Positions 45,740 through 55,187 of a DNA stretch of 64,000 nucleotides are shown here, piece after piece. A program made the translations under genes and the position numbers. The number at the start of each line of letters is the position of its first letter. Within the stretch, counting starts at the first letter, position 1. The DNA is from Archangium violaceum (lineage in GTDB: Bacteria > Myxococcota > Myxococcia > Myxococcales > Myxococcaceae). The DNA is taken from positions 7,875,501 to 7,939,500 of the forward strand of contig NZ_CP069338.1 of NCBI RefSeq assembly GCF_016859125.1, in the 5' to 3' direction. The notes below the pieces were generated by a model. That model did no database searches. It saw nothing but the letters and a program-made list of their open reading frames with translations, and was not told where the DNA came from.

Positions 45740-46507
45740 TCAGCCGGAGCGGCGAGAGCGGCGAGACTCCAGAGAGGCTTCGGCTTCGCGGCGGCGGTAG
45801 CTGTCGCCCTCTATGGAGACGATGTCGCAGTGGTGGATGACGCGGTCGATGAGGGCGGTGGCGCAGCTGGCGTTGGGGAAGATGGTAGGCCAGTCGCTGA
45901 AGGCCTGATTGGTGGTCACCACGGTGGCACCGGAGCCATACCTGTCCTCCAACACCTCCAGCAACTCCTTGCGCTCGCTGGTGCCCAGGGGCTCCAGGCC
46001 GAAGTCGTCCAGAATCAGCACCCGGGCCTTGGCGAGCCTGCGCAGCAGGTGCGGGTACGTACCGTCGGCACGAGCCTGCGCCAGCTCGTCGAAGAGACGC
46101 GAGGCGCGGCGGTACACCACGCTGTAGCCGTCGCGGCACGCCTTCTGTCCGAGCGCGCACGCCAGGAAGCTCTTGCCCACGCCCGTGGGGCCCGTCACCA
46201 GTACGTTCTGCGCCTGCTCCACCCAGTGCGAGGTGGACAGCTCCAGCATTTGGGCCTTCGTCAGCCCGCGCGCCAGGCTGTAGTCGATGTCCTCCAGGCA
46301 CGCCGTCTGGCGCAGCCGCGCGTTGCGCAGGCGCGAGGTGAGCTTCTTGTTCTCCCGGTGCACCCACTCGGCATCCACCAGCGGGCCCACCAGGTCGGCC
46401 GGGCCCACCTGTGTGTCGGGCGCCCGCTCCAGCCAGGTGCGCATGTACCCGGCCATGCCGTACAGCTTCATCGCGTTGAGCTTCTCCAGCGTCTGCTCCG
46501 CCAGCAT
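45740..46507 (-). CDS. istB: IS21 helper ATPase IstB
   Basis: 255 residues from ATG 46507, which follows AGGAGA; longer upstream frames are spurious. The N-terminal IstB domain (QTLEKLNAMKLYGMAGYMRTW) is followed by a AAA+ core with Walker A GPTGVGKS (~105-112), Walker B ARVLILDDFGLEPL and arginine-containing LIDRVIHHCDIV near the end. IstB assembles on target DNA and stimulates the IstA transposase. The gene looks intact, but its partner istA is split by another IS, so the element can no longer move by itself. Confidence 0.93.
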   Translation of the reverse strand: MLAEQTLEKLNAMKLYGMAGYMRTWLERAPDTQVGPADLVGPLVDAEWVHRENKKLTSRLRNARLRQTACLEDIDYSLARGLTKAQMLELSTSHWVEQAQNVLVTGPTGVGKSFLACALGQKACRDGYSVVYRRASRLFDELAQARADGTYPHLLRRLAKARVLILDDFGLEPLGTSERKELLEVLEDRYGSGATVVTTNQAFSDWPTIFPNASCATALIDRVIHHCDIVSIEGDSYRRREAEASLESRRSRRSG

Positions 46508-47392
46508 TCTCTCGTCTCCTCGTTGGGGTTTTCGGGTGTTGAGCCGCCTGCGCGCGCCCGAAGGGCGCGCGCAGGCGTCCTGCGTGGTAGCGGGCCACGA
46601 GGGCCAGCACCGCGGAGGGTTGTCCGCGCACCGTGGCGCGGGAAGCTTCAGTGGTAGTAGTCGGCGCCGCGCACGTTCTCGTGCCGCGGCAGCGCTCCCT
46701 TGTCCTCGTGCGCCGTCTCCACCTCCTCGAGGTGGTGCTGGAGGATGGCGGCCACGGACTTGTAGCTGTAGGCGCGGTGGCGCACGGCCCTGGCGCACGC
46801 CTTCTCCACGCGCTGCTGTCCGTAGCGCTGCGCCAGGCGGATGACGCCCAGGGCCGAGCGGAAGCCCTGCTCGGGGTGGGGCTTGCGCTTCATCAACTCC
46901 TCCACCAGCGCCGCCGTGCTGGGGCCCACCGTAGCGGCCCAGGAGAGAATCCGGCTGGGCGTCCACTGCGCATGCTCGCGGTGGCTGGCCGGCATGTGCT
47001 CGGCCTGAGTGGTGTGCCGTCCGCGCTCCTCGCTGCGCACGTGGCTTGCCACGCGCCGGCCTCCCAGCAGCACCTCCACACACGAGGGCGTGTAGCGCAC
47101 CTCCACCTGCTGCCCCACCAGCCCGTAGGGCACGCTGTAGTAGTGCCCCTCCAGCTCCACGTGGTAGTCCACGTTGACGCGCGCCTTCTTCCAGTGCGCC
47201 AACTCGTAGGGCTTGTCCGGCAGCGCCTTGAGCGTCGCCTTCTCCACCTCCTCGAAGAGTTGCCGCCGGCTCTTGCCTGGCTTGCGCATGGGCCTCGTGT
47301 TCAGCTTCTCCAGCAACTCCGCCACCGCCTCGCGCACCTCACCCAGCGACGTGAAGCGCCGGTTGCGCAGCGCCGCCAGAATCCACCTCTCA

Positions 47393-49126
47393 AGAGCGCT
47401 CGATAAATCCCAGGAAGTGAAAGCTGGGTGATCCAAAGGTGGGTGGGGAAGGCAAAGCCCCACCCCTGGGGTTCGGGTGCAAGAGGTACCATGTGAAGTA
47501 GGCAGGGGGAGTGAGCCAGAAGAAAGCGCGGGCAGCAGAGGGAAGAGTCCGGACGAAAGAGCCGGACAGGTCGCAAGGCTGGCTGTTCAAGCAGATGCCG
47601 GAGCAGTTGGTGGAGCCGGAGCACCCGGTGCGGGTAGTGGCGGCGGCGGTGGAGGCGTTGGACCTGAGAGGTTTTCTGGCCGGGGCCAAGGCGGTGGAGG
47701 GACATGCGGGACGCCCGGTGACAAGTCCCCGGTTGCTGTTGGCGCTGTGGGTGTACGGGATTGAGCAGGGAGTGGGGACGGCGACGGAGCTGGCGCGCCG
47801 GTGCGAGGAGGACAGGGCGTACCAGTGGCTGGCCGGTGGAGTGAAGGTGAGCCACGACAAGCTGAGCCAGTTCCGGGTGGAGCACCTGGAGGTGTTGCAG
47901 CAGGTGTTTACCGACGTGCTCTCGGTGCTGTTGCAGCAGGGGCTGGTGAGTTTGGAGCAGGTGGCGCAGGACGGCACGCGGGTGAGGGCCAGTGCCTCAG
48001 CGCCTTCGTTCCGGCGGGAGCAGTCGCTGCGGGAGTGCCAGGAGCAGGCCGAGCTGCACTTGCAAGCGGTGCTGGCGCAGAAGGACGACCCGGAGCTGAC
48101 GCGTGGGCAGCAGGCGACACGAGAGGCCAAGGCGCGTGACTACCAGGCGCGGGTGGACGCGGCGCTGGAGGCGATAAAGCAACAGCAGGCCAGGAAGAAG
48201 GGGGCGGACAAGGAGAAGGTGCGCGCCTCCACCACGGATGCGGATGCACGGGTGATGAAGATGGCCGATGGGGGTTTCCGACCCGCCTACAACCTGCAAT
48301 TCGCGGTGGCTGGGGAGGCGCTGGGAGGGCCGCGAACGATTGTGGGAGTGGAAGTCACCAACCAGGGCAGCGACATGGGCAGCGTGAGCCCCATGGTGGA
48401 GCAGATTGAGCAACGCACGGGCCAGGTGCCCGAGCGCGTGCTGGCCGATGGCGGCCATGCCACGTGCGCAGACGTGAAGCAGTGCGCGGCCAAGGGGTTG
48501 AAGCGCTCATTTCGGTGCCCGAGCGCATGGCCCAGGCCGGGCAGCAGGGGGACCATTCCCCCGAGGTAGAGGCGTGGCGTGAGCGCATACGCACCGACGA
48601 GGCCAAGGAGCAGTACAAGGCCCGCGCCGGCCTGGTGGAGAACGTCAACGCGCAGGTGAAGGGGCGCTATGGCCTGACGCAGGTGACGGTGCGGGGGCTG
48701 GAGAAGGTGAAGTGTGTCGCCTTGCTGGTGGCCCTGGCGCACAACCTGGCCGCACACGGCCAGCCTCTGGTGGATGCGCTGCTGGCGCGCCAGAGCGCGC
48801 TTGCCGAGCCGGCTCACCTCCTCGAGCTGGCTCCAGGCAACGCGGCCTCTCTCGGTGGCGGCATCAGTCCGGTGCCGGTGGACCAGGTCACCGCCTTGCC
48901 TGCTGGCTTCTGACGGCCAGCCCCCTGCCGCGTGTGGTGTGACCGGGCCTCTCAGGCTCCAACCAGGCGATGAGCCCCCGGGCTGTGTGGTTGAATCCCG
49001 CTCTCGCCTGCTTCCACCTGTACAACCCCCCCTCCAACTCCGCGCCTCGGGATGGGCGATTTCCTCCGCCCTCCCCTCCACTTCCTGATCGCGCTCTGCT
49101 CCCGCGAGGGATTTATCGACTGCTCT
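47393..49126 (+). mobile_element. IS1182-type insertion sequence inside istA
   Basis: Ends are defined by 19-bp imperfect terminal inverted repeats: AGAGCGCTCGATAAATCCC at 47393-47411, and at 49108-49126 the complement of AGAGCAGTCGATAAATCCC (17 of 19 identical). They are flanked by TCA on both sides (47390-47392 and 49127-49129), an apparent 3-bp target duplication. Total length is 1,734 bp. It carries a single transposase gene on the plus strand. Confidence 0.88.
47511..48913 (+). pseudogene. IS1182-family transposase with one frameshift
   Basis: GTG 47511 (GGGGGA upstream) starts a protein with the IS1182 N-terminus (PDRSQGWLFKQMPEQLVEPEHPVRVV), the VAQDGTRVRASAS first Asp motif and a charged helical middle. 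Next come the conserved DADARVMKMADGGFRPAYNLQFAV and VLADGGHATCADV (second Asp). At ~48495 the frame breaks in a GGGG run (AAKG then LKRSF). The proper continuation VEALISVPERMAQ...RAGLVENVNAQVKGRYGL (Glu motif region) is in the next frame, to 48913. One missing G explains it. Either a real pseudogene or a homopolymer sequencing error. Confidence 0.87.
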
Positions 49127-50020
49127 TCAGCCAGCAGCACCCCGTTCTCCGCCTTCGCCTTGTCCCGCGGCTTGCGCGGCCTCGCCGGCACCACCGCGAA
49201 GCCGTAGTGTCGCGCCATGTCCGCATAGCTGGGGTTGATGTCCGGCTCGTACCGGTTGGTGCGCGTGACTGCCGCCTTCAGGTTGTCGGGCACCGCCATC
49301 TCCGCCACCCCTCCGAAGTACGCGAACGCCCTCTGGTTGCACCCCACCCACGTGCCCACGTCCTCGCTGAAGACGGGCTCCATGTACGTGTAGTTGCTCG
49401 CCCCCAGCACCGCCACGTACAGCTTCGCCACCCGCACCTCGCCGCTCAGCGCGTCGTGGACTTGCAGCCCATCACCGCTGAAGTCCATGAAGCACTTCTC
49501 CCCGGCCCGGTGTTCCTGGCGCATGGTGACGCTCACGCACTTCGCCCACCGCGCGTAGCGCTCGCAGAACTGGCTGTACTGGTAGCCCTCCGGGTGCTCC
49601 TCCCGGTACTCCTGCCACAGCAGCAGCCTGGTGACGCCCTTCTTCCTGAGCTCCGCGTGCACGTGCGCCCAGTCCGGCTCGGGCCGGCTCGCCACCACCT
49701 TGCCCTCGTCCGCGAACAACAGCGCCGTGAGCGCCGCGTCGTCATCCAGCTCCGGCGGCAGCGGCCAACTCGTCAGCTTCGCCGCCTGCGCCCGGTACAG
49801 GTAACGATTCACCGTGCCCACGCCGATTCCCAGGCTCCGGGCAATCTCCCGCACCGACAGCTTCTGCTCCAACCTCTGCCTCAACAACTCTCTCAGCTTG
49901 CGCATGGACAGCCTCTCTGCCGCCATCAAGTCCTCCTTCGGGGGGAGGTCAGAGGCGGCGGCTCGTCCAGCACCGTCAACGCTCCACTGTGTCGCCCATC
50001 CCGGTGCCTACCTCCCGGGT

Positions 50021-50128
50021 GTGTTCCACTTGCCCGGAATCGGTGTTCCACATGGCCGGAATGGGCGTTCCACTTGCTCCGGAATCAGTGTTCCACTTGC
50101 CCCGGAATCGGTGTTCCACATGGTCCGG
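50021..50128. repeat. Five tandem ~22-bp repeats, terminal repeats of the IS21 element
   Basis: Five copies of GTGTTCCAC(T/A)TG(G/C)(T/C)CCGGAAT(C/G)(G/A) start at 50021, 50043, 50065, 50088 and 50111 with 22-23-bp spacing, the last partial. They lie ~100 bp upstream of istA. IS21-family ends carry multiple internal repeats of this kind, bound by the transposase. No inverted counterpart is visible beyond istB, so the other end appears to be lost. Confidence 0.72.
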
Positions 50129-50386
50129 TGCACGCACCTCACCCAGGTGGAGGCGCTCCAGCACTCCCTGCGCCGCTACCGCACCCTCGTCGTCATGCAG
50201 GCGGAGTGGGCGCGTGTCGCGCCTCCCTCCGAGCACTCCCCCAGCTGAACCCCACTCCGGCCAGCCCTCGCCGGACGTGCGCGCCCACCGCTCACGTCCG
50301 GCGAGGGCCCCATCAACGAGTGTGATGCGCGCCCGTGCGTCCTCGCTGATGCCCATCAACCAGCCGGTCCAAATCTCCATCAACAA
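50129..50386 (+). other. Region with a short coding remnant between IS21 end and IS66 fragment
   Basis: A frame to the stop at 50248 encodes CTHLTQVEALQHSLRRYRTLVVMQAEWARVAPPSEHSPS, which looks like the C-terminus of a helical protein cut by the IS21 end; origin not recognised. It is followed by the 16-bp hairpin listed separately. Nothing else identified. Confidence 0.3.
50264..50308. terminator. 16-bp perfect inverted repeat, terminator-like
   Basis: GCCCTCGCCGGACGTG / CACGTCCGGCGAGGGC with a 13-base spacer, 15 bases after the stop of the coding remnant at 50248. Very stable as RNA, but no T-run follows. Could be a terminator working with Rho, or a transposon end. Confidence 0.5.
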
Positions 50387-51067
50387 GTGTGCGCGGCAAC
50401 ACTGGTGGACGGGTACAAGGGCTACGACAAGCTCTTCACTCGCGAGGGAGCCACCGCGGTGGAGGTGGGGTGCTGGAGCCATGCCCGGCGCTACTTCGTG
50501 GAGGCATTGGAAGCCGGTGACACACGGGCGGCGCTGCCGCTCTCCCTCATTGGCCAGCTCTTCGAGGTGGAGCGCGAAGCCAGCGCGTCCCAGGTGGACG
50601 ACGCCGAGCGGCTGCGCAGGCGCGACACGCTCTCGCGTCCCATTACCGAGCAACTGGGGCGCTGGGTGGCCGACACCTACAACGCGGAGCCACCGAAAAG
50701 CCGGCTGGCCCGGGCGTGCCGCTATGCCCTCAACCAGTGGACGGCGCTGCTGCGCTTCTTGGAAGAAGCACGCCTGCCCCTGCACAACAACGCTTCGGAG
50801 CTGCGGCTGCGGGAGATTGCCGTCGGCAGGAAGAACTACCTGTTCGCCGGCAGTGACGCGGGCGCCGAGCGCGCCGCGTGCGTGTACACGCTGGTGGCCA
50901 CCTGCGTGCTGGCGGGCGTGGACCCGCAGGCGTACCTGACCGACGTGCTGGAGAAGCTCTCCCGGGGCTGGCCGCGGCGCCGGCTCGAGGAACTGCTGCC
51001 GCCCATGTGGAAGGCGTCGCGCGAAGCCGCCGCTCAGGCTCCCTCTGTCTCGCCCGCGACCACCTGA
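50387..51067 (+). pseudogene. IS66-family transposase, C-terminal fragment
   Basis: About 220 residues starting abruptly in the DDE domain: VDGYKGYDKLF (second Asp motif region), then VGCWSHARRYFVEALEAGD, a helical insert and the catalytic Glu block LPLHNNASELRLREIAVGRKNYLFAGSDAGAERAA. The IS66 C-terminal segment (YLTDVLEKLSRGWPRRRLEELLP) ends it. The N-terminal zinc finger and first Asp are missing. Non-functional remnant; no start codon with a ribosome site. Confidence 0.85.
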
Positions 51068-51103
51068 GCGCCGCCCCTCCCTCTCGAACCAGGCCGCGCG
51101 CCC

Positions 51104-51571
51104 CTACCACATCTCCGCCTCCACGCTGCACCGCTCCGCCGAGCGGATACCGTAGGCCAGAATGCCGTCCTTGTGCCGCCTGACTATCTTCGCCAGCTTC
51201 GCGAAGGGGGCGAGCCCGGAGTGGCTGGCCCATCCCAGCAGCCGCGTCACCTCCTCGGCGCTGAGCACCACCGGCAGCCTCGCCGGGTCCGAGGGCCACG
51301 ACAGAAACGACACCACTTCCGGCCGTCCCAGGGTCCGGGCGTAGAGGAACTTCAGCCCCGCCATGTGCTGGCGCAACCGCTAGGACTTCAGCTGCTTGTG
51401 CTCGACCAGGTAGCGGATGTACGCCCTCACCTCGTCCTGCCCCATTCTCGCGGGGGAGCGTCCGAAGTGCCGGGCGAAGTCGGCCGCCGCCGACAGGTAC
51501 ACCTTCTTCGTCACCGCCGCGTAGCCACCGAGCTCGAGGTCCTGCTGCATCTTGTCGCGCAATGCGCCCAT
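51104..51571 (-). pseudogene. Tyrosine recombinase, N-terminal remnant with in-frame stop
   Basis: From ATG 51571 (GGAGG upstream): MGALRDKMQQDLELGGYAAVTKKVYLSAAADFARHFG and EDEVRAYIRYLVEHKQ-like SAM core-binding domain. Then comes an in-frame TAG (~51380), and the same frame goes on with LRQHMAGLKFLYARTLGRPEVV and LPVVLSAEEVTRLL. Similarity ends before the catalytic domain: the R...HxxR...Y residues are absent. A decayed integrase-like gene of the kind found in myxobacterial transposons. Confidence 0.75.
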
Positions 51572-51819
51572 GGTGTCCTCCATGCGGCGCTCCACTGCGC
51601 CGCACGGGGCACACTGCGGCAGCCCTACTCCGTCCGTCACGTCGCGCGACCTACCTACAGGATTTTCCTCGGCGGGTGGCCCTCTGCCTCAGGCTCCTCC
51701 TCGGTCTCTCCTCGACTCCGCCCGTCACGTCCTCTCTCGGTGGGCGTGCGGCCCGTCGTTTCCCCCGCCGCGCAGCGGCTTCGTTCAACAGTGTGTGGCT
51801 CTCCTCTTCGGAGCGACGG

Positions 51820-53466
51820 CTACTTCTTCTTCCGGTTCTTCTTCTTGTTTTCCTTCTCGCGCTTGCGGCGCTCCTTGATGGCGTCCTTGTTCTCGGTCTT
51901 GCCGCCCGCGGCGGAGGGCGGGGCGTAGCCCATCATGCGCGCCTTCGCCATGGCCGCCTGACCCATCGGCGGCGTATAGCCTGGGGCGATCTGCGGCAGT
52001 TGCATCGGCATGCCGCCCATGCCCATCCCGGCCATGGCCTTCTCCATCATCTTCGGGTCCTTCCCGAAGACACTCGACAGGTCCATGTTCTTCAGCTGCG
52101 CCAGCTGGCCCATCTGCTTGAATCCAGGGATACGCCCCAGCAGGCCCGGGTTCTGGCCGATCGTCCCCATCACCTGCTGCATCATCCCGAACTTCTGCAG
52201 CAGCTCGCGCACTTCCTCCGTCTTGCGCCCGCTGCCCTTCGCGATGCGCTTCACCCGGCTGTCGTTGATCAGGTGCGGACGCAGGCGCTCCTGCTCCGTC
52301 ATCGAGTCGTACATCGCCTCGATCTTCGTCAGCTCCTTCTCGTCCGGGTTGAGCTGCTCGGTCATCTCCCCGAAGAGCGGGAACTTGTCGAGCAGATCCT
52401 TCAGGGGCCCCATCCGCCGCACCATGCGGATCTGCTCGACGAAGTCCTTCATCGAGAAGTTGCCCGACAGGAGCCTCTGCGCGTCCTCCGCCGCCTTCTT
52501 CTCGTCGACGACGCCCTCGAAGTCCTTCATCAGGCCGACGATGTCGCCAAAGCCCAGAATCCGGCTGGCCAACCCGTCCGGGCGGAACTCCTCGAGCTTG
52601 TCCATCGACTCGCCCATACCCAGGAACTTGATGGGCTTGCCCGTGACCTCCTTGATGGAGAGCGCCGCGCCACCTCGCGCGTCACCGTCCAGCTTCGTGA
52701 GGATGAAGCCATCCAGGCTCAGGCGCCGGTCGAACTCGGCCGCCGTGCGCACCGCGTCCTGGCCGATCATCGCATCGCACACCAGCAGGATGTTGTCCGG
52801 CCGGACGTTGCCCTTGATGGCCTCCAGCTCGGTCATCAACGCCTCGTCGATCGCCAGACGGCCCGCGGTGTCGATGAGCACCACGTCGCACTTCTGCTCG
52901 CGCGCCGCAGCGTACCCGCGCTTCGCCAACTCCGGCGGCGGCACGTTGGGCTCGAAGTACACCGGCACCTTCAGCCGTTCGCCCAGAACCTTCAACTGGT
53001 CCACAGCCGCCGGACGGTAGATGTCCGCCGCCACCAGCAGGGGCTTGCGGCCCTCCTTGAGCAGCTTGCTGGCGAGCTTGCCCGTGGTCGTCGTCTTGCC
53101 CGAGCCCTGCAGGCCCACCATCATGATGCCGCTGACCTGGTCCTTGGGCTTGAGCTGGAGGCTCGTGTCCACCGGACCCATCAGGGCCTCGAGTTCGTCG
53201 TGGCAGATCTTGACGAAGTGGTCGCCCGCCGAGACGCGGTGCTTGCGACCAGCCTTGTCGGTGATGGTCGTCTGCACCACCTCCCCGACGGCCTTCTCGC
53301 GCACTCGCGCGACGAACTTCTTCACCACATCGAAGGCGACATCGGCCTCGAGCAGGGAGACGCGGATGTCGCGGAGCGACTCATCCACCATTTCCGGGGT
53401 GATTTCACTCTTGCCTGCGAGGCGGTTCTTGGCGGCGCGAAAGCCCTTTGCGACGGTTTCAAGCAT
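51820..53466 (-). CDS. ffh: Signal recognition particle protein Ffh (SRP54)
   Basis: 548 residues. The helical N domain is followed by the G domain with P-loop GLQGSGKTTTT (~107), DTAGR (~191) and TKLDGDARGGAAL (~248-260). The Met-rich M domain binds 4.5S RNA and signal peptides (GMMQQVMGTIGQNPG, GMGMGGMPMQL). The protein is ~100 residues longer than E. coli Ffh, with a Met/Pro/Gly-rich stretch and a strongly basic tail (KERRKREKENKKKNRKKK). GTPase of the co-translational targeting pathway, working with 4.5S RNA and FtsY. No Shine-Dalgarno is evident. A TATATA box ends only ~10 bases before the ATG, hinting at a near-leaderless transcript. An essential gene embedded among mobile remnants. Confidence 0.96.
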   Translation of the reverse strand: MLETVAKGFRAAKNRLAGKSEITPEMVDESLRDIRVSLLEADVAFDVVKKFVARVREKAVGEVVQTTITDKAGRKHRVSAGDHFVKICHDELEALMGPVDTSLQLKPKDQVSGIMMVGLQGSGKTTTTGKLASKLLKEGRKPLLVAADIYRPAAVDQLKVLGERLKVPVYFEPNVPPPELAKRGYAAAREQKCDVVLIDTAGRLAIDEALMTELEAIKGNVRPDNILLVCDAMIGQDAVRTAAEFDRRLSLDGFILTKLDGDARGGAALSIKEVTGKPIKFLGMGESMDKLEEFRPDGLASRILGFGDIVGLMKDFEGVVDEKKAAEDAQRLLSGNFSMKDFVEQIRMVRRMGPLKDLLDKFPLFGEMTEQLNPDEKELTKIEAMYDSMTEQERLRPHLINDSRVKRIAKGSGRKTEEVRELLQKFGMMQQVMGTIGQNPGLLGRIPGFKQMGQLAQLKNMDLSSVFGKDPKMMEKAMAGMGMGGMPMQLPQIAPGYTPPMGQAAMAKARMMGYAPPSAAGGKTENKDAIKERRKREKENKKKNRKKK

Positions 53467-53709
53467 GGCGGTCGCTATATAACAGCGGCGGCCTGGACGG
53501 GATGCCCATGTGCGTTCCCGTCGTTCAGCGGGTGAACCAGGTGTTCATGCCTCGGCACCCGGGGAGAATTCGACCAGCTATCCGGACTCAAAGCCCCCAA
53601 GGCGCAGGCACTCGGCGCCTCTCCTCAACAGGCCTTGGACCACCGTCTACGCGCGTTCAGGAGCAGCCAATCACCCTGGGGCTGCCTGAGGACTCAGGGA
53701 GCGCAGTCC
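53467..53709. other. Non-coding stretch upstream of ffh
   Basis: Contains the TATATA element close to ffh (53476-53481) and otherwise no gene, repeat or RNA that I can recognise. The plus-strand frame across it looks like composition noise. Confidence 0.4.
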
Positions 53710-53824
53710 TAGTACTACTGTGTCATAAACGTCTGACTTCCCGTCAAGAACGCCCTCGTCCAAGGGCTCCGTCAGTATGCCGCCATCCAGAGGGGCGGCG
53801 GATTTTTATGACACAGTAGTACTA
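53710..53824. mobile_element. MITE-like element with 20-bp perfect inverted termini (IS630/mariner type)
   Basis: TAGTACTACTGTGTCATAAA at 53710-53729 and its exact complement at 53805-53824 bracket ~75 bases without a gene. The outermost bases are TA at both ends, as left by IS630/Tc1-mariner transposition into TA. Total length is 115 bp. It is non-autonomous and would need a transposase encoded elsewhere. Confidence 0.8.
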
Positions 53825-54186
53825 AAGGAGCGTCTAGGCGGCGGACACCTGGGCTGCCCGGCCACTCCTCCGGAGCGCCGTGCTTCCTGCCGCGCGAGGG
53901 TCCCGCGTATCCCCAGGAAGCAGGCTTGATTCAAAGTCCCACGGGAGAGGTCATCCCACCCGGCCCTACGGTTGAAGTATAGTGCCACCGACAGGCGCCT
54001 ACCGGCCTTGAGCAGCCGCGGACTGAGCGCGCGGGGAGCGCCTGCACACAGCGAGGTGACGGGCCGGGCAGGTCCGGGGAGAAGAGGGATGAGTGGGGAG
54101 AAAAACCGGGGCGGGAGGGCTGGCGGGCCCTCCACACCCCAAGCGGGCTCGGGAAGGGGAAGAGTGAGCAGGACACCCCATCCCAC
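53825..54186. other. Non-coding stretch between MITE and ISAs1-like gene
   Basis: GC-rich and without a convincing gene. The last ~130 bases, with GGGGAGAAGAGGG and similar purine runs, probably belong to the 5' end of the following transposase element, but no terminal inverted repeat was found. Confidence 0.35.
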
Positions 54187-55187
54187 GTGCAGCGGATGCT
54201 GACGCGACTGGGGCTGACATTCAAGGGAGTAAAGGACCCCCGGGCCTGTCGGGGACAGAGGCACCCGCTGGCGGCGATGTTGACGCTGCTGGTGCAGGCG
54301 TTGGCAGTGGAGAGGAGGGTGTTGAGGCGGGCCGAGGCGCTGGGCGAGGACATGCTGCGCGAGGGCACGGCGCCCGAGGGGCTGAGGAGGCCGGTATCCG
54401 ACACGACGTTGGACAGGCTGCTGATGAGCTTGGAGCCAGAGGGCTTGGAGCAGGAAGTGCACCAGACGGTGCACCGGGGCCTGGAGTTGGGGCTGATACG
54501 CCAGGATCTCTTCGCCCGGGGCGTCGTTACCTTTGACGGGAAGGTGGGGGAGAGCACGCCAGGGCAGGCGCCGTGTGAGCCGTGCCACACGACGAAGGAT
54601 GAGCAGGGGCGGGAGTACGGGTACCCGTACGCGCTGCGCGCCAGTCTCACCAGCAGCGCGGCCCACCCGGTGCTCGACCAGAAGTTGCTGGAAGGCAAGC
54701 AGGGAGAGGCGACGGTGTTCCCCGAGCTGTTCAAGAGGGTGGTGGGGAAGTTTGGAGAGCACTTCGAGTACGTGACGGTGGACGCGGGCATGACGAGCGC
54801 GGCCAACGCGCGCGTGGTGAGGGAGGCGGGCAAGCACTACCTGATGGCGCTCAAGGAGAACTTCCACCGGCTGCATGACAAGGCGTGGGTGTTGCTGGCG
54901 GTGGCGCCGGTGAAGGTGCGAGTGCACGAGTGGGCGAAGGGGGAGTGGGTGGAACGGGAGTCGCGGGTGGTGGACATGCCGGAGGAGGACTTTCCCAGTG
55001 CCCGGCAACTGGTGTGGGTACGCCAGGTGCGCACGAAGGACGGGGGGCCGAAGGTGGAGACGCGGCTGTTCCTCACCTCCCTTGCCAGTGGGCAACTACC
55101 TGCTGGCCCTGGTGCGCACGCACCTGTCGGCTCGTGATGGGCTGCCCGCCAGCTTCGCTCGCACCATGGTTGGGGGGCGGATTGGGC
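54187..55187 (+). pseudogene. ISAs1/IS4-like transposase, frameshifted and truncated
   Basis: The N-terminus GLTFKGVKDPRACRGQRHPLAAMLTLLVQAL matches the IPDPR...HPL start of ISAs1-type transposases. VVTFDGKVG holds the first catalytic Asp and YVTVDAGMTSAANARVV the second, followed by HYLMALKENF. At ~55085 the frame breaks: LTSLASGQ should read LTSL.VGNYLLALVRTHL, found one frame over. Similarity stops shortly after (~55190), so the C-terminal catalytic Glu helix is missing. The family assignment within the IS4/ISAs1 group is moderate. Confidence 0.7.

Larger units (their letters stand above)
46648..49926 (-). pseudogene. istA: IS21 transposase IstA, interrupted by an IS1182-type insertion
   Basis: The 5' part runs from ATG 49926 (AAGGAGG upstream) to ~49127. 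It has the HTH (MRKLRELLRQRLEQKLSVREIARSLGI) and the full DDE set: D in CFMDFSGDGL, D in VPDNLKAAV, E in KAKAENGVL. The 3' part (47392 to stop 46648) holds the Mu-type C-terminal domain (RWILAALRNRRFTSLGEVREAV ... GRRVASHVRS). Between them lies a 1,734-bp insertion sequence. Removing it together with one TGA copy restores GCT-GAG-AGG-TGG (AERW) and an uninterrupted frame. It was therefore intact before the insertion. Confidence 0.92.

Noticed and set aside
50021-50128. CRISPR-like array
   Set aside because: Units of ~22 bp abut directly without unique spacers and lie at an IS21 end; no cas genes.
51562-53535. Plus-strand ORF of 657 codons opposite ffh
   Set aside because: Antisense shadow of ffh, which has all SRP GTPase motifs.
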